Source: Anaeromicrobium sediminis (GTDB lineage: Bacteria > Bacillota > Clostridia > Peptostreptococcales > Thermotaleaceae). Taken from it: DNA of 64,000 nucleotides. A model generated the notes under the pieces. That model saw only the letters and a program-made list of their open reading frames with translations. It was not told the origin of the DNA and made no database searches. Position 1 is the stretch's first letter. Each line of letters opens with the position of its first letter. The position numbers and the translations under genes are program-made. Below, in pieces: positions 10,163-18,653 of this stretch. The DNA lies in assembly GCF_002270055.1 (NCBI RefSeq), contig NZ_NIBG01000017.1:16634-80633 (forward strand). Direction: 5' to 3'.

Positions 10163-10210
10163 GTTAAGGGGGTTAGAGTTTGGACTTTTATTTAACTCTT
10201 CTCCCTTAAC
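10163..10210. repeat. Intergenic self-complementary repeat, family A (GGGTTTAGAGTT type)
   Basis: GTTAAGGGGGTTAGAGTT is followed, after a short AT-rich loop, by AACTCTTCTCCCTTAAC. The arms pair imperfectly. It lies between fabZ and the polysaccharide operon and belongs to a dispersed family described in the findings. Confidence 0.7.
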
Positions 10211-10217
10211 TAATTAT

Positions 10218-10658
10218 CTATTTATTATCTACCACTGCAAATTTAATAGTAGCCTTACAAGCAACTTCATCTCCCACATAAGCTACAGCTTCACCTTTTC
10301 CCATTCCTCTTCTCATACTAACCATTTCCACTTCTAGTCTTAACGTATCTCCTGGTACAACTTGCCTTCTAAATTTAGCCCCTTCAATTCCAGTAAACAT
10401 GGCTAATTTCCCCTTGTTTTCTTCCATGCTAAGTACAGATACAGCACCTACTTGTGCCAATGCTTCTACAATAAGTACTCCTGGCATAATAGGATTTCCA
10501 GGAAAGTGACCTTGGAAGAAAGGCTCGTTTATTGTTACGTTTTTAATTCCTACTGCTCTTTTTCCCACTTCCATTTCAGTTATCTTATCTACTAATAAAA
10601 ATGGATATCTGTGTGGAATTATCTTTTGTATTTCTATATTGTTTAACATATTGTTCAT
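10218..10658 (-). CDS. fabZ: 3-hydroxyacyl-[acyl-carrier-protein] dehydratase FabZ
   Basis: 146 residues, the normal FabZ length. It has the hot-dog-fold motif [14 protein letters not shown], catalytic His51 in [11 protein letters not shown] and catalytic Glu65 in LIVEALAQ. It dehydrates 3-hydroxyacyl-ACP to trans-2-enoyl-ACP in type II fatty acid elongation. The GGGAG ribosome binding site directly abuts the first ATG, so the true start may be the ATG three codons later (10649). It stands alone here, away from other fab genes, next to flagellar and mbl genes as in Bacillus subtilis (ywpB), which supports vertical descent of the whole neighbourhood. Confidence 0.95.
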   Translation of the reverse strand: MNNMLNNIEIQKIIPHRYPFLLVDKITEMEVGKRAVGIKNVTINEPFFQGHFPGNPIMPGVLIVEALAQVGAVSVLSMEENKGKLAMFTGIEGAKFRRQVVPGDTLRLEVEMVSMRRGMGKGEAVAYVGDEVACKATIKFAVVDNK

Positions 10659-10906
10659 CTCCCTTTTCGTTGTTGATTAATCCTTATTTATTTTTAGTTA
10701 ACAACCTACCAATAACGTCAAATGATTGATAACATTGATTATTAACGGATTAACTTTAAAATCGTATAAAAGAATGTAGATATTATTATGTACTTTCATG
10801 TTTATCATATTCTCTCTAACATTTTAATTCTACCTTACTAAGATAATTTATTCAACCGTTCGACATGATATTACAGTCTTTTCCACATTTTTCTAACTAT
10901 CTTTCT

Positions 10907-10944
10907 AAAAAATAAGAATCAATAACTATACGTTATTGATTCTT
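10907..10944 (-). terminator. Rho-independent terminator overlapping the flgJ-like stop codon
   Basis: Perfect 13-bp arms (AAGAATCAATAAC / GTTATTGATTCTT) enclose the loop TATAC. On the minus strand they are followed by ATTTTTT. The upstream arm is made from the last codons and stop of the flgJ-like gene, so coding and terminator sequence overlap. Confidence 0.85.
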
Positions 10945-11216
10945 TCGTTTTTAGTTAATTGTTTATACATCTCGTTAGCCAGACCTAGACCTCTGCCTCT
11001 TGCCATATTAGATGCAATCTTTTCATCTAGCATTTCTTCAAATATTTGCCTACCATTACTTTTTTCTGTTAAATCTGAATCGCCTATAGTACTTTTCATA
11101 TTCTTAAGCATTAAATTTACAAAATACTCTTCAAATTGATTACAAGCTTCTTTTAGGTCTTTGTTTTTTTGATTAGTGCTGATTTGTTGGAGTTGTGGGT
11201 TTGTTTCTATTTTCAT
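10926..11216 (-). CDS. flgJ: Flagellar rod-assembly protein, FlgJ N-terminal domain only
   Basis: 96 residues, matching the rod-binding domain of FlgJ: LKEACNQFEEYFVNLMLKNM, then GGR-like NGRQIFEEMLDEKIASNMA and GLGLANEMYKQL. The peptidoglycan hydrolase half of proteobacterial FlgJ is absent, as is common in Clostridia. It probably caps or scaffolds the growing flagellar rod in the wall. It lies 35 bp after the FlgG-like gene and forms a three-gene rod operon with the next two genes. A terminator ends the transcript within its last codons. Confidence 0.85.
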   Translation of the reverse strand: MKIETNPQLQQISTNQKNKDLKEACNQFEEYFVNLMLKNMKSTIGDSDLTEKSNGRQIFEEMLDEKIASNMARGRGLGLANEMYKQLTKNERINNV

Positions 11217-11251
11217 GAGGTTACCTCCGTTTGATTAATCATGAAACTAAT

Positions 11252-12043
11252 TTATCTTCTTAAATTATTTGCTTGTTCTAACATTTGGTCTGCTGTTTGG
11301 ATGGATTTTGAGTTTATTTCGTAGGCACGTTGGGCCATTATCATTTTTACCATTTCTTCTACGATTTGAACATTAGATGTTTCTATGAATCCTTGCTTTA
11401 TATTTCCACCTTGACCTTCATCAGCTTCTACAGGTTCTCCTGATACGGCGCTTTGTTTGTATAGGTTTCCACCTTTAGCCTCAAGTCCCTGTCTATTGGC
11501 AAAGGTAACTATCTTTAATAGGCCTAATTCTTCAGCCTCTTCTTCACCTTTTAGTTTAACAGTTATTGTTCCTGATCCTGATACATTAATACTTTCAAAA
11601 TCTTCTCCTAGTTCTATATCTCCACCATCGCTTTGTACAAAATAGCCATCTGAAGTAACAAGTCTTGCTTCCCCATCTGTTACACTTATTTTAAAACTAC
11701 CATCTCTTGTATAGAATAAATTATCATTAGCATCCCTTACTTCAAAAAAACCATCTCCGTCTATGGCTATATCCAGTTCATTATTTGACTGCTCTAAATT
11801 TCCTTTAGCAAAGCTTCTTACCGTAGCTATGGGCATTACTCCATGGCCAACTTCTAGATTAACTGGTTTTCCTCCACTTTCATCTGCATTAGACTTAGAT
11901 AGTTTTTCGTAAAATAAATCCTTAAATTCAGTTCTCTGTTTCTTATATCCTGTAGTTCCTACGTTTGCCAAGTTATTAGAAATAGTATCTATGTTAAGTT
12001 GTTGTGCTTTCATTCCCGATGCTGCTGTCCAAAGTGAACGCAT
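11252..12043 (-). CDS. flgG: Flagellar basal-body rod protein FlgG (FlhP-like)
   Basis: 263 residues. The N-terminal rod signature is LNIDTISNNLANVGTTGYKK, the centre has DIAIDGDGFFEVRD, and the C-terminal signature is GFIETSNVQIVEEMVKMIMAQRAYEINSKSI. These are the axial-family coiled-coil ends with the central flagellar basal body domain. It builds the distal rod. Adjacency to mbl and to a second rod protein matches B. subtilis flhO-flhP. The start is set by a good ribosome binding site (AGGAGG) just upstream and by 15 bp spacing from the previous gene. Confidence 0.92.
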   Translation of the reverse strand: MRSLWTAASGMKAQQLNIDTISNNLANVGTTGYKKQRTEFKDLFYEKLSKSNADESGGKPVNLEVGHGVMPIATVRSFAKGNLEQSNNELDIAIDGDGFFEVRDANDNLFYTRDGSFKISVTDGEARLVTSDGYFVQSDGGDIELGEDFESINVSGSGTITVKLKGEEEAEELGLLKIVTFANRQGLEAKGGNLYKQSAVSGEPVEADEGQGGNIKQGFIETSNVQIVEEMVKMIMAQRAYEINSKSIQTADQMLEQANNLRR

Positions 12044-12058
12044 GATAAATTCCTCCTT

Positions 12059-13129
12059 CTATACTTTCCCTATTTCATTTACCGTTTTACCCAAGGTCTC
12101 ATCATAAGCCTTTACTATTTTTTGGTTAGTTTCATAATTTCTGTATAAACTAATCATCTTAGACATTTCCTTAATAGAATTTACATTGGATCCTTCTAGG
12201 AATCCTTGTAGTACTTTTCCATTGAAGTCCTTTTCTATAGGTTCTATTCCTTCTTCCATCTTATATGTATTGTTTCCTAATTTTCTTAGGTCTTTTTTAT
12301 TTTCAAGGTCAACAACCTTTAAAGTGTCCCAATACTCATTGTCTAAAAGTATTTCTCCTCTTTCATTTACACCTATCTTTTCAGCATCTATTTCAATTAT
12401 TCCATATTCGCCTAATACAGGATATCCATCTTGAGTCACCAATTCTTTGTTTTCATTTAATTTAAAACTTCCATCCCTCGTATATCTTATACCATCTGGA
12501 GTTTGTATTTGAAAAAATCCATCTCCATCTATGGCCATATCCAAATCACTTTCTGTATTTTGCATATTCCCTTGTAAAAAATTAGTTGCTATTTTATTTA
12601 TCTTTACTCCTGAGTTTAATGTTCCTATGACCCCTGGAGGTGTAGGCATAACCAAATTATCTACTGGGTTTCCATCTACTAATACTTGTCCGTTTTCGTT
12701 TATTTCAAAGGGCGCTTGTCCTACAAATATAGGTCCTTTATTCCCTATTACCAAATTGCCTCCATTAGTATTTATATTTCCACTTGAGTTCATATCAAAA
12801 GTACTTAAATATCCATCTTTATTTACAGCTACCTTTAAAGTTCTTTCATGACTATTCATGTTATCATATTTTGTTCTAAAATATCCACTATCAGTCTTTA
12901 ATTCATATCCACTTCCAACCTTTGTTACTTCTATACCCTTACTTGGTTCCTCAAATCCTTCTCGCGGATCAACCTGCTTACTTATTAACACTTCTGGGAA
13001 ACTCTCTGTTATTACTAAATCCCTTTTATAACCTGCAGTGTTCATATTAGCTATATTATTAGTTATTACATCTAATTTCTTTGTATTAATACTCATTCCC
13101 GTTGTAGCTGCATATAGTCCTCTTAACAT
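12059..13129 (-). CDS. Flagellar hook-basal body protein (FlgF/FlhO-like)
   Basis: 356 residues, longer than the usual 250-270 for FlgF/FlhO. It has the axial N-terminus MLRGLYAATTGM and LDVITNNIANMNTAGYKRD, a duplicated-looking middle with KVAVNKDGYLSTFDMN and later LDMAIDGDGFFQIQTPDG, and the C-terminal rod signature GFLEGSNVNSIKEMSKMISLYRNYETNQKI. The extra length comes from an insertion near residues 45-190. It is probably a proximal-rod component. It is the first gene of the flhO-flhP-flgJ-like operon, 16 bp upstream of flgG. The exact paralogue (FlgF or FlgG2) is uncertain. Confidence 0.87.
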   Translation of the reverse strand: MLRGLYAATTGMSINTKKLDVITNNIANMNTAGYKRDLVITESFPEVLISKQVDPREGFEEPSKGIEVTKVGSGYELKTDSGYFRTKYDNMNSHERTLKVAVNKDGYLSTFDMNSSGNINTNGGNLVIGNKGPIFVGQAPFEINENGQVLVDGNPVDNLVMPTPPGVIGTLNSGVKINKIATNFLQGNMQNTESDLDMAIDGDGFFQIQTPDGIRYTRDGSFKLNENKELVTQDGYPVLGEYGIIEIDAEKIGVNERGEILLDNEYWDTLKVVDLENKKDLRKLGNNTYKMEEGIEPIEKDFNGKVLQGFLEGSNVNSIKEMSKMISLYRNYETNQKIVKAYDETLGKTVNEIGKV

Positions 13130-13143
13130 ATTTAACCTCCGTA

Positions 13144-13210
13144 GTTAATCGTTAGTCGTTGGTCGTTGGTCGTTAGTCGTCTTTTGTTGTCAACGACTAA
13201 CCATTAACCT
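13144..13210. repeat. Intergenic self-complementary repeat, family B (GTTAGTCGTT type)
   Basis: The left part iterates GTTAATCGTTAGTCGTTGG. After TTTGTTGT the right part CAACGACTAACCATTAACC is its complement. It sits just before the rod operon start. Confidence 0.75.
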
Positions 13211-13281
13211 ATCTCTTTCCTTTCCCATTATATCGACAAAAAACAAAAAAACTTTAGAAGAAATGATAAAAAAGTTATTTA

Positions 13282-13359
13282 TTAACCATTGGTAGTTATT
13301 CGTTTTTTGTTGCTCTTTAGTCGTTAAACGACGAACCACAAACGATTAACCTTTAACCA
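13282..13359. repeat. Intergenic self-complementary repeat, family B, second copy
   Basis: It begins TTAACCATTGGTAGTTATTCG and ends AACGATTAACCTTTAACC, with TAGTCGTTAAACGACGAACC in the middle. It is 70 bp from the previous copy in the same mbl-flhO gap. Confidence 0.65.
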
Positions 13360-13361
13360 TA

Positions 13362-13392
13362 AATAAAAGGATAGTTGCTAAACAACTATCCT
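13362..13392 (-). terminator. Rho-independent terminator of mbl
   Basis: AGGATAGTTG / CAACTATCCT arms of 10 bp with a 5-nt loop, followed on the minus strand by TTTTATTT. It lies 11 bp after the mbl stop. Confidence 0.85.
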
Positions 13393-13403
13393 CGCTTATC
13401 TAT

Positions 13404-14432
13404 CTATTTTTTTCTGAAGCTCTTTGAGCTCATCATACTCTTTTCTATTACATTGAAAGATTCTAATGCTATACCTGTACCTTTAGCTACACAGGACACG
13501 GTGTCTTCAGCTATATAGGTTGGTATTCCAGTTCTTTCTTCTATAAGTTTATTTAGACCTTCTAATAATGAACCTCCACCCGTCATTACTATTCCCCTAT
13601 CACTAATATCAGCTGCTAGTTCTGGTGGAGTTCTTTCTAGTACAGCGTGAACTGCTTCTGCTATTAAAATTACTGGTTCTTCTAGGGCTTCTAACATTTC
13701 TTCCGAGTTAGTAGTTATAGTCTTTGGAAGACCAGAAATAAGGTCACGACCTCTACATTCCATTTTTGTCACTTGTTTTTTAGGATATGCACAACCTATT
13801 TCTTTCTTCAATGCTTCTGCTGTTCTTTCTCCGATTAGTAGGTTATGCTTTTTTCTCATATATTTAACTATATTCTCATCAAAGGTATCTCCAGCTACTT
13901 TTATGGATTTGCTAGCAACTACTCCCCCCAGTGAAATAACTGCAATATCTGCCGTACCTCCACCAATATCTACTATCATATTTCCATCTGGTCTTGTTAT
14001 GTCAATTCCAGCACCAATGGCAGCTGCAATTGGTTCTTCGATTATATGAGCTCTTCCTCCACCGGCTTCTTCAGTAGCCTCAATGGCAGCTCTTTTTTCT
14101 ACTTCTGTTACACCACTAGGAACACATACTATTATCTTAGGCTTGAAAAATCTTCTCTTGCCACAAGTCTTTTGAATAAAGTATCTAAGCATTCTTTCCG
14201 TTACTTCATAGTCTGATATAACACCATCTCTAAGTGGTCTTATGGCCACAATATTTCCAGGAGTTCTACCTAACATCCTTCTAGCTTCTTCGCCAACTGC
14301 TAATAATTGATTTGTATTTTTGTCTATAGCTACTACGGATGGTTCTTGTAGAACAATTCCTTTTCCTTTTATAAAAACTAATACACTAGCCGTTCCTAAA
14401 TCTATACCAACTTCCATACCTAATCCAAACAT
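13404..14432 (-). CDS. mbl: Rod-shape determining protein, MreB/Mbl type actin homologue
   Basis: 342 residues, full length. Actin-fold phosphate loops are visible: VGIDLGTASVLVF at the start, MIVDIGGGTADIAVISLGG near 155, and IVMTGGGSLLEGL near 287. It polymerises on ATP under the membrane and guides the cell-wall synthesis machinery. Position between spoIIID and flhO identifies it as the counterpart of B. subtilis mbl rather than mreB, although sequence alone does not separate them. A terminator follows, so it is probably a single-gene transcript. Confidence 0.93.
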   Translation of the reverse strand: MFGLGMEVGIDLGTASVLVFIKGKGIVLQEPSVVAIDKNTNQLLAVGEEARRMLGRTPGNIVAIRPLRDGVISDYEVTERMLRYFIQKTCGKRRFFKPKIIVCVPSGVTEVEKRAAIEATEEAGGGRAHIIEEPIAAAIGAGIDITRPDGNMIVDIGGGTADIAVISLGGVVASKSIKVAGDTFDENIVKYMRKKHNLLIGERTAEALKKEIGCAYPKKQVTKMECRGRDLISGLPKTITTNSEEMLEALEEPVILIAEAVHAVLERTPPELAADISDRGIVMTGGGSLLEGLNKLIEERTGIPTYIAEDTVSCVAKGTGIALESFNVIEKSMMSSKSFRKK

Positions 14433-14805
14433 AATAGTCTCCTTTCATTATAATCATATATAACTATAAAATCCCATGATTTTCTACTTTTCGACAAATC
14501 TTTACAACATAGTTTTTTTCCATCATTCTATATTTCTATATAACCTGTATAAATCCTTTATTAAATTTAGTATTTTTACTATTTTGTAAACTTTTCTTTT
14601 ATATTTTTCCAAATTTCGCCAATAGTATTTTTTATTCATATAAGTTTAGAGATTAAAATTATAGTTAAGAGCTTAGAATTAAAATATAAAACGGCTCAAC
14701 CCCAAACCTTCAAACCCTTAACTGAACTTTCATTTTCCAGTTCTACTCCCCTATGGTTCTGCATATGATTTATCAAGGGATGTATCAAAAGGGGGGTAAT
14801 TTCAA
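14433..14805. other. Divergent intergenic region mbl / spoIIID
   Basis: 373 bp without a gene. It must hold the promoters of mbl (minus) and spoIIID (plus). A degenerate family A repeat is recognisable at about 14642-14735 (GTTTAGAGATT ... AAACCCTTAACTG). A CATATGAT box at about 14762 could be the -10 of a sporulation (sigma-E type) promoter for spoIIID, but I see no good -35. Nothing else is evident. Confidence 0.4.
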
Positions 14806-15054
14806 GTGAAAGATTATATAGAAGAGAGAGCAATAGAAATAGCTAAATATATTATAAATGAAAAAGCAACGGTTAGGCAAACTGCAAGAGTATTTGGTGT
14901 AAGTAAAAGTACAGTTCATAAGGATGTTACAGAACGTCTTCCTAAGATAAACCCTCGTGTTGCAAATCAAGTTAAGATAATACTTGATAAAAATAAAGCC
15001 GAAAGACATATTAGAGGTGGCAAAGCGACTCGAATGAAATACAGAAGCTCATAA
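14806..15054 (+). CDS. spoIIID: Sporulation transcription regulator SpoIIID
   Basis: 82 residues, from a GTG start at 14806 with a GGGGGG-type ribosome binding site 9 bp upstream. It shows the helix-turn-helix KATVRQTARVFGVSKSTVHKD and the basic C-terminal tail KAERHIRGGKATRMKYRSS that contacts DNA in the Bacillus protein. It acts in the mother cell after engulfment starts, activating and repressing sigma-E genes. It is the only confident plus-strand gene in the window, flanked by mbl and spoIIQ on the other strand. A shared bidirectional terminator separates it from spoIIQ. Confidence 0.97.
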   Translation: MKDYIEERAIEIAKYIINEKATVRQTARVFGVSKSTVHKDVTERLPKINPRVANQVKIILDKNKAERHIRGGKATRMKYRSS

Positions 15055-15099
15055 TATATGAATAAACCCTACGGAGACTTTATAAACAATAGAACTGTC

Positions 15100-15160
15100 G
15101 GTTTAGAGTTAAGGGTTTAGAGTTAAGAGATTTTATCACCAAACCCTTAACCCTAATCTC
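15100..15160. repeat. Intergenic self-complementary repeat, family A
   Basis: GGTTTAGAGTTAAGGGTTTAG, then AAACCCTTAACCCTAATCTC after a short spacer. The arms pair over about 14 bp. It lies downstream of spoIIID. Confidence 0.75.
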
Positions 15161-15196
15161 ATAACATTGTACACATATTTATTAAGGGATGAGAAA

Positions 15197-15220
15197 AACA
15201 GGGTAAACACCCTGTTTTTT
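15197..15220. terminator. Bidirectional terminator between spoIIID and spoIIQ
   Basis: AACAGGGT / ACCCTGTT arms with a 4-nt loop. There are T runs on both strands (TTTTTT on plus, TTTTTC on minus), serving the convergent spoIIID and spoIIQ transcripts. Confidence 0.88.
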
Positions 15221-15225
15221 ATTAT

Positions 15226-16023
15226 TTATTTCATAAACTTTTCTGGATCTACATTTTTTCCATCTAATAGTACTTCAAAGTGTAAATGTGGCTTCTCACT
15301 TATTTCAAACAAAGCAGTTTTTCCTACACCACTTATGGTTTGACCTTGTTCTACTATGTCTCCCACACTTACCATTTCTGTAGTGCTTAAATTAGCGTAT
15401 TTAGTAATTAATCCGTTTGCATGGGATATAGCTATAGTAATTCCCAGCCTTGAATCTGTTATTACTTCTATTACTTCACCATCAAGGACTGAAACTACAG
15501 GAGTATTTAATTCTGCTTCTATGTCAATGCCCTTATGGGTAGTATATTGGTCCAATGTCTTAGAATATGTAAGTGTATCTTCTGCATAATTCATGCCTAT
15601 TGTTCCATCTAATGGCTTTATCATATTCATATTAGCCAGACTAGATGAAGGAACTGCTTCTTCTTCATCAATCTTTAATACTGGAACTTCTTCATCTACT
15701 TTAGTATTTGTAGTTTTTCTAGATACTAATGTTTTTGTTGGATCCTTGCTTTTTTCAACTTTTTTGGCAACTTGACGTTGATCGTTCATCTCTGCCTTTA
15801 AATCTTCCATTTCGTCTTCTATAAAGATTATAGGTTCATCTATATCTTCTACATTTTCTGCCACATTTTCATTATTAAAGTAATCCTCTCCTATTTTGTC
15901 ATCTTCAACCTTATTTTTATTAACCCATACGGCACTTGTGGCCAATATGAAAACGCCTAAAAATAAGACAATGTAGAAGGATTTCTTCTCTAATAATTTA
16001 TGAATACTGTTTTTGTTTTTCAT
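15226..16023 (-). CDS. spoIIQ: Stage II sporulation protein SpoIIQ (M23 peptidase domain)
   Basis: 265 residues from the ATG at 16023, chosen because GGAGGTG lies 5 bp upstream. A longer reading frame (to 16092) has no such site and would overlap the promoter. One membrane helix (SFYIVLFLGVFILATSAVWV, near 15-34) is followed by an acidic linker and a C-terminal LytM/M23 domain. Both zinc motifs are present: HKGIDIE (H-x3-D) and HLHFEV (H-x-H). In Bacillus SpoIIQ the site is degenerate, whereas clostridial SpoIIQ keeps it, so this one may be an active endopeptidase. It is made in the forespore and binds mother-cell SpoIIIAH across the septum. It lies 71 bp after spoIID with its own candidate sigma-F promoter. 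Confidence 0.9.
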   Translation of the reverse strand: MKNKNSIHKLLEKKSFYIVLFLGVFILATSAVWVNKNKVEDDKIGEDYFNNENVAENVEDIDEPIIFIEDEMEDLKAEMNDQRQVAKKVEKSKDPTKTLVSRKTTNTKVDEEVPVLKIDEEEAVPSSSLANMNMIKPLDGTIGMNYAEDTLTYSKTLDQYTTHKGIDIEAELNTPVVSVLDGEVIEVITDSRLGITIAISHANGLITKYANLSTTEMVSVGDIVEQGQTISGVGKTALFEISEKPHLHFEVLLDGKNVDPEKFMK

Positions 16024-16041
16024 AAAAACACCTCCATTATG

Positions 16042-16071
16042 TAGTTTTGCCAGAGTGGGCAAATTCATACA
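16042..16071 (-). promoter_or_regulatory. Candidate sigma-F/sigma-G promoter of spoIIQ
   Basis: On the minus strand, TGTATG (-35) is followed after 14 bp by GGCAAAACTA (-10). The -10 fits the forespore consensus GGNRANANTW at every fixed position, and the -35 differs from WGHATA only in its last base. The predicted start of transcription falls about 12 bp before the spoIIQ ATG, just at the ribosome binding site. SpoIIQ is a known sigma-F target in Bacillus, which supports the call. Confidence 0.65.
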
Positions 16072-16094
16072 TGGAGATGCGATTTTTTTCATAT

Positions 16095-17081
16095 CTATTT
16101 CATTTTCATAATCTCTACACCTATATAATAATGCTTTAATATATCATCATACTTATAGCCTTCCTTAGCCATACCGTTGGCTCCCCATTGGCTCATGCCA
16201 ACTCCATGACCATAACCTACCGTATTAAATATTATGTCTCCTCCACCGTATCTTATACTAAAATTGGCAGATCTTAAACCTAGGGCACTTCTCACATCTC
16301 TACCTCTTATAATTTTGTTTCCTATTTTTATTTTTAATATTCTTCCACCTTCACTTCTTTCCACAATTTTTATCTGGGATTTAATATTTTTCTCACTAAT
16401 GCTTATATCCTTATATTTCTTTTTCATCTTAGCTACAAACTCACTAGGCCTAAGAACATACTCATCAGTATAGTGTGGTGCTTCCTTTTCATAAGGGCTT
16501 TCTACACTTCTTAAATAAGGAACTGCACTAGTAAATACATCTTCTGAGTTTTCCGTTTTACCACCGCTAGTGGAATGGAATAGGGGTTGAGATATGGGTT
16601 TTCCTTCATAAGTCATTATGAGTCCCTTTGTACTTTCTACTGCGTCTTCTATTTTAGGATAGTAATCCCTCATCCAATGTTTTGGTTTTACATCTCTAAG
16701 GTCAGATTCATCCCTATACACTTGACAGTGCACATCATCACAAAGTTCACTATCCTTATGTCCTGGGTTCCCCTTTCCCCTGTAAGCTTTTACACGGGAC
16801 ACTGCATAGCTTCTAGCAGCAATGGCTTGCGCCTTTAATGCTTCCATTTCAAAGCTAGCTGGCATTTCTGACGATACTACGCCCTTTAGGTATTCTTCTA
16901 TTTCTACTTTCTGCACCTTATCCTTTTTAGTCCTATATACATATACATATTTTATGTCTTCTTTAATAATCTTTTCCTTTTTTATGCTCTTTTCGCCTAT
17001 ATCACAACTCCTTATTAGTATAGCTGGAATTATGATTATTACAACAAAAATCCATATGGTTAGTCCAATAATTTTTTTCAT
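16095..17081 (-). CDS. spoIID: Stage II sporulation protein SpoIID (lytic transglycosylase)
   Basis: 328 residues. It has an N-terminal signal anchor (residues 5-25) and the SpoIID family blocks EYLKGVVSSEMPASFEMEALKAQAIAARSYAV (catalytic Glu in the SEMPASF stretch), STSGGKTENSEDVF near 170 and VGYGHGVGMSQWGANGMA near the end. It cleaves glycan strands during engulfment, working with SpoIIM and SpoIIP from the mother cell. The neighbours murA upstream and spoIIQ downstream reproduce the Bacillus order. The ribosome binding site GGGAGG lies 7 bp before the ATG. Confidence 0.95.
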   Translation of the reverse strand: MKKIIGLTIWIFVVIIIIPAILIRSCDIGEKSIKKEKIIKEDIKYVYVYRTKKDKVQKVEIEEYLKGVVSSEMPASFEMEALKAQAIAARSYAVSRVKAYRGKGNPGHKDSELCDDVHCQVYRDESDLRDVKPKHWMRDYYPKIEDAVESTKGLIMTYEGKPISQPLFHSTSGGKTENSEDVFTSAVPYLRSVESPYEKEAPHYTDEYVLRPSEFVAKMKKKYKDISISEKNIKSQIKIVERSEGGRILKIKIGNKIIRGRDVRSALGLRSANFSIRYGGGDIIFNTVGYGHGVGMSQWGANGMAKEGYKYDDILKHYYIGVEIMKMK

Positions 17082-17101
17082 AAGTACCTCCCTTTTGTAT
17101 A

Positions 17102-17175
17102 GGTTGTTTGTTAGTCGTTATTAGTTATTTGTTATTCGTTTTTACTATGAACGATTAACCATTAAACCTTAACAA
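17102..17175. repeat. Intergenic self-complementary repeat, family B
   Basis: GGTTGTTTGTTAGTCGTTA ... then AACGATTAACCATTAAACC on the other side. It lies between murA and spoIID, within 25 bp of the spoIID ribosome binding site. Confidence 0.7.
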
Positions 17176-17221
17176 CTTATCTTATAATCCTTATTCACGA
17201 AAGGGGACTTTTATGACAAAC

Positions 17222-17253
17222 AAAAAAGATGATTAATCTACATCAATCATCTT
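17222..17253 (-). terminator. Rho-independent terminator of murA
   Basis: AAGATGATT / AATCATCTT arms followed on the minus strand by TTTTG. It is located about 45 bp after the murA stop. Confidence 0.75.
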
Positions 17254-17299
17254 GTATTACGACATTATATTATATATTTCCCAGGAAATCCTATTATTC

Positions 17300-18556
17300 T
17301 TATTCAATTCTTTCAATATTTGCACCTAGACTTCTCAGTTTTTCTTCAATTTTCACATATCCACGATCCACATGGTAAATATCATCTATAATAGTTTCTC
17401 CATCTGCCACCATTCCTGCTAATATTAATGCGGCTCCAGCTCTTAAATCAGTTGCCTTAACTTGTGCTCCATCTAATTTTTTTACACCTTCAACGACAGC
17501 ACTTCTTCCTTCTATTTTTATATTGGCCCCCATTCTCTTCAGTTCTCCCACATGCATAAATCTATTTTCAAATACAGTTTCTATCACTACACTAGTTCCA
17601 CTTGCCATAGTTAATATGGACATGAATTGAGATTGCATATCCGTAGGAAACCCTGGATATGGTAAGGTTTTAATGTCCGTTGGAATTATTTCTCTATTTG
17701 ATATAACTCTTATGGAATCTCCATTTTCTTCTATTACAATTCCACATTCCCTCAGCTTTGCTGTCATGGGTTTTAAATGACCTGGAACTACATTGCATAT
17801 TTCCACATCTCCACCACAAATGGCAGTAGCAGTCATGAAAGTTCCTGCTTCTATTCTATCTGGAATAATAGTATGATTGCAATGACCTAACTCTGTAACG
17901 CCTTGAATTTTTATAGTATCTGTTCCTGCTCCCCTTATATTTGCTCCTAGGCTATTTAAGAAATTGGCTAAATCTACAATTTCAGGTTCTTCTGCCACAT
18001 TTTCTATTATGGTAGTTCCCTCAGCCAATGTAGCAGCCATCATTATATTTTCTGTAGCTCCCACACTAGGGAAATCTAAATATATGGTAGTTCCAATTAA
18101 TTTTTCAGCACTAGCTTCTATGTATCCATGATCTACTTTTATATTGGCACCCAAAGCTTCAAATCCCTTTAAATGAAGATCTATAGGTCTAGATCCAATG
18201 GCACAACCTCCAGGCAGTGATATTTTAGCTTTGCCACACTTAGCCAAAAGGGGACCCATAACCAAAAATGAAGCTCTCATTTTTCTAATTAAATCATAGG
18301 GAGCCTCACAAGTGTTTATATTTTTCCCATTAATTTTTATTATTTCTGTTTTTTCTTCGTAAGATACACTAGCACCTAAAGCCTTTAGTAATTCCTGCAT
18401 AACCACTACATCTTTTAAATTTGGAATTTCTTCAAGTATACATTCATCATTAGATAATATACTAGCTGCCAATATGGGGAGTACTGAATTCTTAGCTCCA
18501 CTAATTTTAACTCTACCTTTTAATTCATCTGTTCTTTTTACTAGAAACTTTCCCAC
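17300..18556 (-). CDS. murA: UDP-N-acetylglucosamine 1-carboxyvinyltransferase MurA
   Basis: 418 residues, full length. Lys22-Asn23 (GAKNSVLP) and the catalytic loop [15 protein letters not shown] with Cys118, which reacts with phosphoenolpyruvate and is the fosfomycin target, are both present. It catalyses the first committed step of peptidoglycan synthesis in the cytoplasm. Position between ywmB and spoIID matches B. subtilis murAA. A terminator follows, so the sporulation gene spoIID is transcribed separately. Confidence 0.96.
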   Translation of the reverse strand: MGKFLVKRTDELKGRVKISGAKNSVLPILAASILSNDECILEEIPNLKDVVVMQELLKALGASVSYEEKTEIIKINGKNINTCEAPYDLIRKMRASFLVMGPLLAKCGKAKISLPGGCAIGSRPIDLHLKGFEALGANIKVDHGYIEASAEKLIGTTIYLDFPSVGATENIMMAATLAEGTTIIENVAEEPEIVDLANFLNSLGANIRGAGTDTIKIQGVTELGHCNHTIIPDRIEAGTFMTATAICGGDVEICNVVPGHLKPMTAKLRECGIVIEENGDSIRVISNREIIPTDIKTLPYPGFPTDMQSQFMSILTMASGTSVVIETVFENRFMHVGELKRMGANIKIEGRSAVVEGVKKLDGAQVKATDLRAGAALILAGMVADGETIIDDIYHVDRGYVKIEEKLRSLGANIERIE

Positions 18557-18571
18557 ATATATGTCCTCCTT

Positions 18572-18648
18572 TATCGTTAAACGTTAATGGTTAGTCTTTA
18601 ATCGTTTTTACTTTTAACGAATAAGGGTTCACCATTAACGAACAACCG
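18572..18648. repeat. Intergenic self-complementary repeat, family B
   Basis: TATCGTTAAACGTTAATGGTT ... TTAACGAATAAGGGTTCACC ... ATTAACGAACAACC. The arms are complementary but degenerate. It lies between ywmB and murA. Confidence 0.6.
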
Positions 18649-18653
18649 CTCTT

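Noticed and set aside
13144..13359. CRISPR array, because of repeated GTTAGTCGTT units
   Set aside because: Units are 8-10 bp, contiguous, variable and self-complementary. No spacers and no cas genes.
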